64,000 bases of DNA, taken from positions 2,937,501-3,001,500 of the forward strand of contig JAIUCV010000076.1 in the NCBI GenBank assembly GCA_026724425.1, in the 5' to 3' direction. Source of the DNA: Erythrophleum ivorense. Taxonomy: Eukaryota; Streptophyta; Magnoliopsida; Fabales; Fabaceae. The notes beneath the pieces were generated by a model. That model was not told the origin of the DNA and made no database searches. It worked only from the letters and a program-made list of their open reading frames with translations. A program made the translations under genes and the position numbers. Within the stretch, counting starts at the first letter, position 1. Each line of letters starts with the position of its first letter. This document shows positions 11,262-21,549 of the stretch, one piece after another.

Positions 11262-12334
11262 TAATACTGAATTTGGAAAACATATATTTCTTGGACAACA
11301 TTTCTTGGACAACAGAATCATATAAACGCAAGATCAAATCTTATTATAAATAAGGCATTTTAAAAATAACAAAAATGTTTAATGATAATAGAGTAATAGC
11401 AAAAAATACCTCTCAATAACCTGACAATTAACTGACACAAAACTAACACTTTTCATTATTGTTAAAAGATAATTATAATCCTTTGTGTTTTCTTTTCTCA
11501 TCAAATCAAAACGAATGATAACAATAATGTTAGCAACGATAATGCTGTTGTCTGCTAATTAAGTTGTTATCAATGTAATTAATTATCAATAACTCACATT
11601 TTTCATAGAATCATAACAAGATTAATACATTAGTGTCAATGTTAACACGACAATATGTTAACACGTAACAATGTTAACACGACAATATAATGATATGATA
11701 ATTGGGTTAGCATGACATTTTCATATTTTTGCTAGATGATAACTGAATTAACTCTGTTATCGTCTTAGTTTTTTTGTATGTAAGTGTTAATGTGTTTGTT
11801 ATCGTCGGTGTTAACGTGTTTGTGTAGTTGATGACATTTTCTGTAATTATTTGTAATAACGAGGATATTTTTGGTTAAACATTACCTTTTCTTCTAAATT
11901 ATCTAATTTTCAATTATTTGCTCCTCTATTCTAATTTCTAACATTATGTTGGTAAATATATTAACTTCTCCCATAATAGAATAATAAGCAAACTAACCTC
12001 TGGAGGAAATTGAAAACTCCTCGATCACCTCAAGTTTATGATTTGGAGCAGGCAATGAGAATCCCAAGATTGTTGCAATCTTTAGGCAACGAGAATTTCT
12101 CAAGATGTATTTCACTAGATCAGTCTCGGTAATTTCTCGATCCTTCGAAGCTTGTCCACTTGAACGGAGCTAGAAGCTTCTCAAGATGTATTTTATTGAG
12201 GAACACAATTTTCCCACTACATTGGCGGAGGTAGAAAAAAAATCTAATGGGGTCAAATAATTTATGTTAGAAATAGTACCTAGGAGTTTCAAAATCAATA
12301 TGGTCAAACCATTAAAAACTAACCAACTAATCAC
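11262..12334. other. AT-rich intergenic DNA with a short repeat cluster
   Basis: No gene is supported. At 11640-11690 the phrase GTTAACACGACAATAT recurs two or three times. At 12000-12215 TTTCTCAAGATGTATTT and related phrases recur twice. Both look like decayed repeats. Confidence 0.4.
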
Positions 12335-12486
12335 GGGTAATAGCAATATTACCAATGAATAACATAAAAATAAACCATAATTAATAAACTAACTATAAAA
12401 AAAAAAAAAAAATATTCTCTATTTTTTCTACAATATATACCAAATTACCCCTGATAACTATTCCATATGATTGTGAATGAACACAG

Positions 12487-12953
12487 GTAAATTACTCAAA
12501 ACGTGAGCTGCACAACGTTTTCATCGAGAAGCTTTACAGGTCAGACAAAGAAACAATGTGCTTCGCATCTGATGTTGTGAATAGTAGTCTCTTTTGTCTT
12601 ATGAACTAACTGTGGTGGATGTGGGACAGAGAGAATTTGATTGAAGAACTGTTGAAAGAGCCAGACGAGATAGCGATAAAGAGGAAACGAACACGAGAGT
12701 CTCTTCACATTCTTCAACAAGCTAACAGGGTATTAAGATTGGTCTTTGAAGATATTGCAATTTTTAAATGTGTTGTTGTTCAGCGTTTTTACTTTTGATT
12801 ATGGTTTAAAAACAGACATTAGACGAGCTGCCGTTGGAAGCAGAATCGGTTGAGAGAGGATACAGGATTGGTTCTGATCCGAAGCATGAGGAGTTAACGA
12901 GTACAAGAAGATCGAGAAGTGATTCTAATGGGTACGGACGCTATCACATGTAA
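12487..12953 (+). pseudogene. Captured C-terminal exons of a dynamin-related protein 3 (GED end)
   Basis: Three exons with good borders and continuous phase: 12487-12539, 12630-12729 and 12816-12953, ending in TAA (96 codons). The translation resembles the end of plant DRP3 (mitochondrial and peroxisomal fission dynamin): KRELHNVFIEKLY, then ENLIEELLKEPDEIAIKRKR, then LDELPLEAESV and a basic tail ending RYHM. This is the helical part of the GTPase effector domain. No GTPase domain, middle domain or start codon is present, so it is a fragment copied as genomic DNA (introns kept). Copy 2 lies at 33880-34346. Confidence 0.75.
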
Positions 12954-12960
12954 ATTTCAG

Positions 12961-13268
12961 TTTTTTGGGTTTAGGCTTTAGTTTTTATGGTTTAGGGTTT
13001 AGATTTTGGGTTTTGGGTTTAGTTTTTATGTTTTAGGGTTTAGATTTTGGGTTTTGGGTTTAGTTTTTTGGTTTAGGATTTAGATTTTGGGTTTAGGGTT
13101 TAGTTTTTTGGTTTAGGGTTTAGTTTTTTGGTTTAAAGTTTAAATTTTGGGTTTTGGGTTTAGTTTTTTTGTTTACGATTTAGATTTTGGGTTTAGGGTT
13201 GAGTATTTGGGTTTAGGGTTTAGTTTTTGGGGTTTAGGGTTTAGATTTTGGGTTTAGGGTTTATGTTT
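12961..13268. repeat. Degenerate interstitial telomere-like repeat (TTTAGGG variants)
   Basis: About 300 bp of GGTTTAGGGTTTAG, TTTTGGGTTTAG and TTTTTGGTTTAG units directly after the DRP3 stop codon. The plant telomere unit TTTAGGG occurs many times, though imperfectly. The same tract follows copy 2 (34350-34660). Confidence 0.85.
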
Positions 13269-13452
13269 TGAGTATATACAAACAAATAGTATAGAAAATT
13301 GATAAAAGTAGTATAGAGAACTCCTTTTTCCTTCTGATGTGGCGAAAGTGTAATTAATGTTACCGTGAAAGGAGATAATGGGAAAAAAAAAATTCTCTTT
13401 GTTATTGGCTTAATTTTCAAAAAAGCATAGCTATATTCTTCATTTTTTTCCC

Positions 13453-14682
13453 AATGTTGTTATTAAGCAAATTGACCCACTAATCAATATATACTACAAT
13501 TATATTGCTAAATTTAATCAAATTGAAGTATTAGTGGGTGTCAGCTCACCCCTTTGCTCCTTTATTGGCTCCGCCGCCACCGCATTGGGTCATACTAAAA
13601 CGATGTTGCTGGCATCATACAAAATGGTTTCAATTAAACCTCACACTAACAATACATTAGAAGACAAAAAAAAATTTAACACAATTCTCTCAGCAAACCC
13701 ATTGGAGAGTGGCATTAAGAGCATATCACATATAAATATATTGATACAAAATCTGTTGGTATTCAAAAAGTTTGCGTTTTAATGATTTCACGAACCCATT
13801 AAAATATTTGTTATTGGGACATGGATTTTAAACAACTAACTCATGAAACAAAATTTCCAAAATAATACATATAACCCTTAAATTCTCAAAACCCATAATA
13901 ATCAAATGTTTTGATTGATTTTCTAAATATACAAACTCTTTCCAAATCTAACATAAAGTTATTATAAATCTTTTTTTTATAACGCCTAAGAAGACAATTA
14001 CAAGGACAATTATTGATGGATGATTTAAGAGGAGGTTTGGATCCATATTACATAAATTAAAAATATTTTGAAAACTAACCCCTTTTTAAAATGTTTGAAA
14101 ACTAACTTTTTACCGTCTAGAACCAAAATACCCTCTATTTTTTCAGACATAATTTTTAAAAAAAAATTATTTGTTCATTTATTTTAAAATATCTAAAATT
14201 AATATTATTTAAACTAACAAAATATATTTCCGTTATTCTAAATATAATCCTAAACATTTGTTTTTATATTATTATAACTAAAAATAAGAAGAAAAAAACA
14301 TTTTTTCAAGCATATTCCCAATTGGTATCGCATAATCCCCGAAAATTATTCTTAAAATAAAATTTTAGCAAGAAAAAAGTATTATGAAATATCTGATTTG
14401 ACATTTAAATTATCAGATAAATAAATAACCTGAATTTAACCTCAAAACTAGATATGGACCAGTGCTTGAGAAGCACGGACTGCTGTAGTGTTTGTTAAGC
14501 AAACTTAATTATTAACACTGTAATTAAGTAAACATTTATATTGTTGTAATGTATAATGATGAATTAGTATTAATTGTGTATTTAATTATGGGATAACATA
14601 AAAATGATGTTGTTAATTTGGGCTTCGTAGCCTAAAACCGCATATTGGGCCAGAGGAAAATATTCGGCCGGAGCGCATAAGT
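13453..14682. other. AT-rich intergenic DNA, nothing identified
   Basis: No gene is supported. A small GC-richer patch at 13535-13610 has no recognisable product. Confidence 0.4.
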
Positions 14683-14962
14683 ATGGGTTGTTGTTTCTAT
14701 TGAAGAAAAATAAGTACAGCATGGGTCGTTGTTTCTATTGAAGAAAAATAAGTATTTTATTTTTTTTGTTAATTAGACTGATAATCATTGATTTTGTCGA
14801 TATTGTTAACTTTGAGAGAATCAAATTTTCTCGATCACTTCATTAGATTTTGACTCGTGTTGTCAACAGCACGGGTTATTGATTTTTTTGAAGAAAAATA
14901 AGTATATTATTTTCTCGTTAATGAGATTGATAATTATTGATTTTATCGGTATTGATAGCTTA
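14683..14962. repeat. Threefold imperfect repeat with TTGAAGAAAAATAAGTA
   Basis: Units beginning near 14683, 14724 and 14870 share GGGTTGTTGTTTCTATTGAAGAAAAATAAGTA or a variant. The second and third units continue in parallel through TTAAT-AGA-TGATAAT-ATTGATTTT. They lie directly before the Copia remnant. Confidence 0.6.
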
Positions 14963-14979
14963 ATTTTCAAGATCTCTAA

Positions 14980-15379
14980 GACTTGGCCACCGGTTCAGTC
15001 ATGATGAGAAGAAATGTGCAAAATACGAGTGGCCACCCATTGAAAAATGAAAAGATTTTTCAATCGGGGGAGTTTTCATGTAAAGCATGTTCTCAAGGAA
15101 AACTCATAATTAGGCCCTTGCCAACCAAATTTGGGAATGAATCTCCTGTATTTTTAGAAAGAATACATGGTGTTATATGTGGGCCAATTAACCCACCGTG
15201 CGGGCCATTTCGATACTTTATGGAATTGATTGACGCATCTAGTAGATGGTAAAATGTGTGTCTTTTGACCACAAGAAATATGGCTTTTGCAAGATTCATT
15301 GCCCAAATAATCAGGTTGAGAGCTCACTTCCCTGATTATGCCAAAAAGAAAGTCAGGCTTGATAATGCTGGTGAATTCA
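14980..15379 (+). pseudogene. Copia GAG-pre-integrase and integrase N-terminal half
   Basis: Reads LGH, then VMMRRN, then CKACSQGK (zinc-binding CX2C), then RIHGVICGPINPPCGPFRYF and DASSRW, where the catalytic integrase Asp region lies, then RLDNAGEF. One base is missing near the LGHP motif and a stop follows ASSRW at 15250. It is cut at 15379 by the nested element. The ATTCA at 15375-15379 is its target duplication. Confidence 0.82.
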
Positions 15380-16698
15380 TGAAACAACCAAGCTTTTTTT
15401 TTGTTTATTAAATCACTACTCAGCGGAAGTCTTCAAATAAATAATTAAATTATCAATTCAATTCAACGACAAATATCTCAATATCAATAACCAATTAAAT
15501 ATCCAATAATCCAATAAACAATTCCAGAATAATAAATAAACTCTAGCAACCTAAACACCAGGTTAGCTACCAATTCAAATAATAAAACAATAACCAATAA
15601 ACCAACAAACCAATAACCCTATCATCCCCCTCTTCAGCCTCGATCCCGCGGTCACACATTCCTGTTACCTGCATCACATTACGAAAGAGATGCGTAAGTA
15701 TTATCATAAATACTTAGTGAGTGGATCATCCTGCCTACAGGCCAATTACGTCAAACACTAGACAATACATCACAATAATCAACAACAATAACAATGTTCA
15801 TCAATAACCAACAACATAAACCTTCCCTGTCAGGAAACACCCACTTTTCCTGACACCCAGGTCGGTGTCGACCGACACCTCTATGGTGTCGATCGACGCC
15901 AGCCTCCTGAGTGTCGATCGACACTCATCGAGTGTCGGTCAACACCAGCTCGACGCCCAGACACCAACATCAACGAAAATCGCACAAAACATATAAAATC
16001 GTGGGATTCAACCCCCACATCGATCAAACAACAAAATAACTCGACCCTACTCAAGAACAACTCGAAAAACTCAATAACAATCTCAAAATCAAACAATCTC
16101 CAATGCTAACGGACCTACAGTCACGCACTCACCTTAGAACGGATTAGAAGGAAGGAAAAGAGATAGAACAACGAAGAACAGCAACAAAACGAGCCTCCAA
16201 ACTCCAAAATCTCTCTGGAAATCACCTCTTTCTCTCAAAAACACTTCTGCCTCGAAAACTGAGCCTCTCTCGCGGCTACATGATTTTAAATCGCGACCTA
16301 GGGCTTCCCTTGCCCCAAACCGAACAAAACCAGCCGACTTGAATCAAACCGGTCGATTTCTCAATAACCGGTGTCGAGCGACACCCTCCCTGGTGTCGGT
16401 CGACACCACTCGACCAACTCCACAAAACCAAACACAATCGATTTAAACCGGAAATCGATTCCCAAACCGGTGTCGATCGACACCCTCCTGGTGTCGCTCG
16501 ACACCAACCAATCAGAAGTCGATTTACACATTTTCTACACAATGCTTGAACCTTTAGACCGACTGCACAACAATCAAACAAGAACATGCACAGCCAACCC
16601 GAGATTCACACCGTATAGAGCATATGCAACTACTCCCGATCACTTGGTGTCGTCCAACACCACCTCTAAAACAGCCTTTCACGTTCACGGATGTTACA
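15380..16698 (-). repeat. Left LTR (3' LTR in element orientation) with palindrome array
   Basis: 1319 bp, matching 19427-20743 almost throughout. It starts TGAAACAACCAAGC and ends GGATGTTACA. It carries nine copies of GGTGTCGNNCGACACC or close variants, at 15864, 15885, 15910, 15931, 16370, 16392, 16469, 16490 and 16646. Confidence 0.95.
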
Positions 16699-17773
16699 AT
16701 TCTCCCCCACTAAACTGGATTCGTCCTCAAATCCCAACACAACACGTCTACCACAGACGACAAAAACCGGCCCATATGGACCAACAATAGAGATCTTCCA
16801 CTAATCTCAGAGATTCACGCCGAATTCCTATGTTATACACACGTTCCCAGACATTATTACTCCTCAACACAACACCACAACTCTAAAAACAACACATGAG
16901 ACCCACCCGTCTCCTCGAGAGATCCACCCATCTCTCGGTAACCCTATTGTGACCCACCCGTCACAATAGTAACCACAAAACCACTTATAATTAGGTAGCG
17001 ACCCTCACATATAAGTCCACAAGAGATCCACCCATCTCTTCCAAAGGCCCACCCGCCTTTAATAAAGACCCACCCGTCTCTTCTAAAGACCTACCGTCTC
17101 TAGGAATGTATCGAGTAATAATCTGAAACGCGTATAACACCTCCATGCAACATCCGAAACACAACCCAAATATGAGGCAACTCCATCTCATATGATTCAA
17201 AGATGTACATCGTACCACCAACGAAAATACATATCCACAATGCCAAACACCTCAAACCAAAGCTAACACCACAACCAACTGGAGATACCCACTATCTCCC
17301 CACCTTAAACTCGAACTCTCTTTTTCGCCTAACGGCGTAACTTTTCAAACACGAACCTTCTCCGTCGTTTCCCGAACGAAAGTAACTCCATTAATGCTGC
17401 GCTCCCCCACTTGGGTCCAGCATACAGGCATCCTGCATGGCCTCCCATGCAAAGCCTCACACAACACTTTTAGGTAAAACGACTCTCCGTCGACTCAACT
17501 CCATGCCACTACCCGCTCTAACACATACGTAGCCGAAATTCCTCCACCGACCACCTTGGTCAAAACCAAAAAGCTCAACAATGCTGTTCCGGATGCCGAT
17601 ACACTTGGCACGCTCCGGAGTAAGGAAACATTTAATATTCCCGAGTCCAACACCTTGAGACTCCACACGCCCACTAACAACGTTCTTACACAATTCCACC
17701 AATTGTGCAAAAGATTTCTAGACTCTAACACCGGAAGAATAAGGATACCAACAATAACACTAAAATTCTACTA
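16698..17773 (-). other. Non-coding 3' interior of the gag-only element with covarying hairpin array
   Basis: The 1.07 kb between the gag stop and the polypurine tract has no meaningful ORF. It contains short inverted repeats around an invariant CCACCC (GGGTGG in element sense): 16898-16913, 16916-16937, 16944-16969, 17021-17040 and 17043-17060 with perfect arms, and 17066-17079 and 17087-17099 weaker. A related hairpin with loop CCCAC is at 17281-17299, and others at 16983-17016 and 17165-17190. Stem sequences differ but pair. Confidence 0.85.
16699..16714 (-). other. Polypurine tract
   Basis: On the minus strand, TAGTGGGGGAGAAT directly precedes the left LTR (which starts TGTAAC on that strand). 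It primes plus-strand DNA synthesis in this class of element. Confidence 0.8.
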
Positions 17774-19222
17774 CTAAGAATTTACAAAGTCTGAGTAAGA
17801 GATTCTACCTGTGGTATGGCCTGAACGACTCGTCTGGCCCAACTCTGTTGTCGACGTGTACACACGCGCCACTCCTCCTGTCTGATCTAACTGCTGCAAC
17901 GCTGCGATCTGATCCGCTGACTGAATCGCCAAAGGCTGAACCGCCGCCACTGACATCGGCCGCAACTGGGGACACATCGGCCTGATATGCCCTGACTCCC
18001 TACAGTGGAAACACACCGTAGACTCTCTGGATGCCTCCCTCTTGGGGCAACTAGCAACTCTATGCTCCATGCTTCCGCAACCATAGCAACCACCCTTGCT
18101 GCTCAAGCTACTAACAGACATCTCGTCTGCTCTCCTCTTCTGACCCTGCGCAGGCTTGTCGCCCTTGCCAGAACCAGACTCAACTCTCTCGCGCTGCTGC
18201 TGCTGCTGGCCCCTTTGCCGGGTAGCAGGAGCAACTGCAGATGGCACCGCTACCGAACCAACCTGCTCACGAAGGTCCTCCTCAATGGAAGCCGCCAGCT
18301 CCACTAACTCTGCTCTCGTTGTGTACATACCACCTCTGCACTGAGTCCGGATACTCGACCGAAGACCCTGTAGAAACCTCATCATCAAGGCCCGCTCGCC
18401 CTCAAAACCAAAACCCGTATGTACTACGAGTCTGCCGAACTCTGCATCATACTCCCGCACTGACCGCTCACCCTGAGTCAATGCCACAAACCTCATCTGG
18501 AATCTGTCTCGAGCCTCCTGAGGGAAATACTTGGCGTTGAACTCCGCTAGGAATTCGCCCCAAGTCCACATAGCCCTCCGAGTCACAAAAGATCTCCACC
18601 ACAAATGCGTATCTCCACTAAGGTAATGCACTGCTAGCTCAACCCGATACTCCTCTGGACACCTGACAGAACCAAAGTTCCGTTCCAGTCTCTGCCGCCA
18701 CTCGTCGGCCCGCTCGGGCTCACTCCCGCCCTCAAAAAACGGTGTCCCAATCCTCTGCATCTCCCTCATCATCTCTAGATAAGACGGATGCCCAAATCCC
18801 GCAGCGCCATGCTGCCCAACAAAACCCGCAGCCCCATGCTGCCCTACAAAACCAGTACCCACCTGTGCTCCGGCCACTGGAGGTGCTCCCGGAGCCTGCT
18901 GTGGAACCGCCTGCGGAAGACGTGCCAAAAGCTGCGTCAGTAGCCCCACTATCAAGTCACCCTGAGCTAACGCCGCGCCCCCACCCTGAGCCGCCCCAAC
19001 TCCTGCGCCACCACCGGCACCCAAACTGGCCTCACCAGCCACTGACTGTGTCACTGACACCGCCGCCACACTAGGCACTGCACTCTCCGCTGAAGCCTCT
19101 GGTAAACCACGCCCACGACCCCGACCTCCACGGCCCGCAGCTCGGCTACCACGGCCAACTGCTCTGCCCCCACGGGCTCTACTGCGCCCTCTCGCACCAC
19201 GACCTCTAGCGCCTGCGTCCAT
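17774..19222 (-). CDS. Gag polyprotein of the gag-only element (two CCHC knuckles)
   Basis: A 482-residue protein forming the virus-like particle of the retrotransposon. Residues 1-35 are a Gly/Arg/Ala-rich basic tail, then an Ala/Gln-rich linker. About 150-330 is a Retrotrans_gag domain (FFEGGSEPERADEWRQRLE, AVHYLSGDTHLWWRS, FNAKYFPQ, FLQGLR). Two zinc knuckles follow: CYGCGSMEHRVASC (379-392) and CFHCRESGHIRPMC (404-417). The frame ends soon after, where the protease would start in autonomous chromovirus-type (Tekay-like) relatives, so pol seems to have been deleted rather than eroded. The ORF is intact, and the GC content is much higher than in surrounding DNA. An exact autonomous partner is not present in the window. 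Confidence 0.9.
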   Translation of the reverse strand: MDAGARGRGARGRSRARGGRAVGRGSRAAGRGGRGRGRGLPEASAESAVPSVAAVSVTQSVAGEASLGAGGGAGVGAAQGGGAALAQGDLIVGLLTQLLARLPQAVPQQAPGAPPVAGAQVGTGFVGQHGAAGFVGQHGAAGFGHPSYLEMMREMQRIGTPFFEGGSEPERADEWRQRLERNFGSVRCPEEYRVELAVHYLSGDTHLWWRSFVTRRAMWTWGEFLAEFNAKYFPQEARDRFQMRFVALTQGERSVREYDAEFGRLVVHTGFGFEGERALMMRFLQGLRSSIRTQCRGGMYTTRAELVELAASIEEDLREQVGSVAVPSAVAPATRQRGQQQQQRERVESGSGKGDKPAQGQKRRADEMSVSSLSSKGGCYGCGSMEHRVASCPKREASRESTVCFHCRESGHIRPMCPQLRPMSVAAVQPLAIQSADQIAALQQLDQTGGVARVYTSTTELGQTSRSGHTTGRISYSDFVNS

Positions 19223-19403
19223 CTTGCTGCACTACCAAAGCACAGAAGATAAGCAACTAGACCAACTCAAAACAAGACCAAAACACACTTACCGCGGAAT
19301 CTCTCGAAGGCCGAAGGGGATGATACTAGACTACTGAACTGACTAACCACAATAATCAATTTAAACACATAGTCTCAATTCACCCAATCTAACAGTCCTA
19401 AAA

Positions 19404-19426
19404 CCGTATACGCTCTGATACCAAAA
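19404..19426 (-). other. Primer-binding site, initiator-Met tRNA type
   Basis: On the minus strand, immediately inside the right LTR, the sequence reads TTTTGGTATCAGAGCG. TGGTATCAGAGC is the usual plant Met-tRNA primer-binding site. This sets the element orientation as minus. Confidence 0.9.
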
Positions 19427-20743
19427 TGAAACAACCAAGCTTTTTTTATTTATTAAATCACTACTCAGCGGAAGTCTTCAAATAAATAATTAAATTATCA
19501 ATTCAATTCAACGACAAATATCTCAATATCAATAACCAATTAAATATCCAATAATCCAATAAACAATTCCAGAATAATAAATAAACTCTAGCAACCTAAA
19601 CACCAGGTTAGCTACCAATTCAAATAATAAAACAATAACCAATAAACCAACAAACCAATAACCCTATCATCCCCCTCTTCAGCCTCGATCCCGCGGTCAC
19701 ACATTCCTGTTACCTGCATCACATTACGAAAGAGATGCGTAATTATTATCATAAATACTTAGTGAGTGGATCATCCTGCCTACAGGCCAATTACGTCAAA
19801 CACTAGACAATACATCACAATAATCAACAACAATAACAATGCTCATCAATAACCAACAACATAAACCTTCCCTGTCAGGAAACACCCACGTTTCCTGACA
19901 CCCAGGTCGGTGTCGACCGACACCTCTATGGTGTCGATCGACGCCAGCCTCCTGAGTGTCGATCGACACTCATCGAGTGTCGGTCGACACCAGCTCGACG
20001 CCCAGACACCAACATCAACGAAAATCGCACAAAACATATAAAATCGTGGGATTCAACCCCCACATCGATCAAACAACAAAATAACTCGACCCTACTCAAG
20101 AACAACTCGAAAAACTCAACAACAATCTCAAAATCAAACAATCTCCAATGCTAACGGACCTACAGTCACGCACTCACCTTAGAACGGATTAGAAGGAAGG
20201 GAAAGAGATAGAACAACGAAGAACAGCAACAAAACGAGCCTCCAAACTCCAAAATCTCTCTGGAAATCACCTCTTTCTCTCAAAAACACTTCTGCCTCGA
20301 AAACTGAGCCTCTCTCGCGGCTACAGGCTTTTAAATCGCGACCTAGGGCTTCCCTTGCCCCAAACCGAACAAAACCAGCCGACTTGAATCAAACCGGTCG
20401 ATTTCTCAATAACCGGTGTCGAGCGACACCCTCCCTGGTGTCGGTCGACACCACTCGACCAACTCCACAAAACCGAACACAATCGATTTAAACCGGAAAT
20501 CGATTCCCAAACCGTTGTCGATCGACACCCTCCTGGTGTCGCTCGACACCAACCAATCAGAAGTCGATTTACACATTTTCTACACAATGCTTGAACCTTT
20601 AGACCGACTGCACAACAATCAAACAAGAACATGCACAGCCAACCCGAGATTCACACCGTATAGAGCATATGCAACTACTCCCGATCACTTGGTGTCGTCC
20701 AACACCACCTCTAAAACAGCCTTTCACGTTCACGGATGTTACA
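19427..20743 (-). repeat. Right LTR (5' LTR in element orientation)
   Basis: 1317 bp with the same ends and palindromes as 15380-16698. The few differences (for example the T-run length after AGC, GTATT versus ATTATT near 19743, and CGTTTCC versus CTTTTCC near 19890) suggest a young insertion. It should contain the promoter of the element. Confidence 0.95.
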
Positions 20744-21521
20744 ATTCACTTCAGCAGCCTTTAATAACTTTTGTATGTCTGTGGGAATCGATGTTGACCC
20801 TCCGGTTCCGCACGTTCATACTCAACATGGCATGGCTGAGTCATTGATAAAGCGGTTGCAATTGATTGCAAGACCGTTAATCTTGAGAACAAAACTCCCA
20901 ATCAATGTATGGGGCCATGCAATATTGCATGCGGGAGCCTTGGTCCATGTGACACCAAGTGCGTATAATGAATATTCACCCATACAGTTGGCATTTGGAA
21001 ATATGCCAAATATATCTCATCTCCGGGTATTCGGGTGTACGGTCTATATCCCAATAGCGCCACCACAGAGAACAAAAATGGGACCACAAAGGAGATTGGG
21101 AATATATGTCGGGTATTCGTCCCCTAGCATTATAAGGTATCTTGAACCGGCAACTGGTGATATGTTTACGGCACGATTTTCTGATTGCCACTTTGATGAA
21201 AATGAATTCCCTGCGTTCGGGGGAGGGTCGAGAGAATCACCAAATGATATCACCTGGTGTACACACTCTTTGGCTTATCTTGATCCTCTTACTAATCAAC
21301 GCGAGGTGGAAGTTCAAAAAATTTTACATGTGCAAAGATTGGCTAACCAATTGCCCGATGCGTTCACAAATACGAAAAGGGTGACGAAGTCCTATATCCC
21401 TACTGCTAATGCTCCATCAAAAATAAATGTTCTTCATGAACATGTTGATGTGAATAGAGAAAATGAACCGGTTCAATTAAAGCGCGGGAGGCCTATAGGA
21501 TCAAAGGATAAAAATCCCTGA
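20744..21521 (+). pseudogene. Copia integrase C-terminal half, continued after the nested insertion
   Basis: Picks up where 15379 stops: FNNFCMSVGI, HTQHGMAESLIKR (the D,D-35-E glutamate), WGHAILHA, YSPIQLAFG, LRVFGCTVYIP, GIYVGYSSPSIIRYLEP. The frame stays open for about 250 codons and ends in a lysine-rich linker with a TGA at 21519-21521. Confidence 0.85.
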
Positions 21522-21549
21522 AAGAAAAAGAAATTGGGAGTAAAGGTTC

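Larger units (their letters stand above)
12335..13452 (+). repeat. 1.1-kb dispersed repeat carrying a DRP3 gene fragment, copy 1
   Basis: Nearly identical to 33735-34845. Homology starts at GGGTAATAGCAAT and ends at TTTTTTCCCA. The ends weakly resemble Mutator-like termini (GGGTAA... and the complement TGGGAAAAAAT), but I found no 9-bp target duplication, so the class is open. It contains three exons of a dynamin-related gene with introns, then a telomere-like tract. Confidence 0.8.
15380..20743 (-). mobile_element. Young non-autonomous Gypsy-type LTR retrotransposon with gag only
   Basis: Complete 5.36-kb element on the minus strand, with TG...CA LTRs of about 1318 bp differing at roughly a dozen sites. 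The 5-bp target duplication ATTCA is at 15375-15379 and 20744-20748. The primer-binding site (TGGTATCAGAGC, initiator-Met tRNA type) lies next to the right LTR and a polypurine tract next to the left LTR. The interior has one gag ORF (17774-19222) and about 1.07 kb of structured non-coding DNA, with no protease, reverse transcriptase or integrase. It resembles the TR-GAG class of gag-only elements. It sits inside Copia integrase, so it is younger than the Copia. Confidence 0.93.

Noticed and set aside
15864..15946. Palindrome cluster considered as a CRISPR-like array
   Set aside because: This is eukaryotic DNA, the units are inverted rather than direct repeats with unique spacers, and they lie within an LTR.
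16371..16847. Open frames of about 140 codons inside both LTRs
   Set aside because: They come from the palindromic repeats (DTLPGVGR...) and have no independent support; the region is LTR.
17887..19074. Plus-strand and alternative-frame proteins opposite gag
   Set aside because: GC-rich coding DNA of gag keeps other frames open by chance; only the minus-strand 482-codon frame has gag and CCHC motifs.
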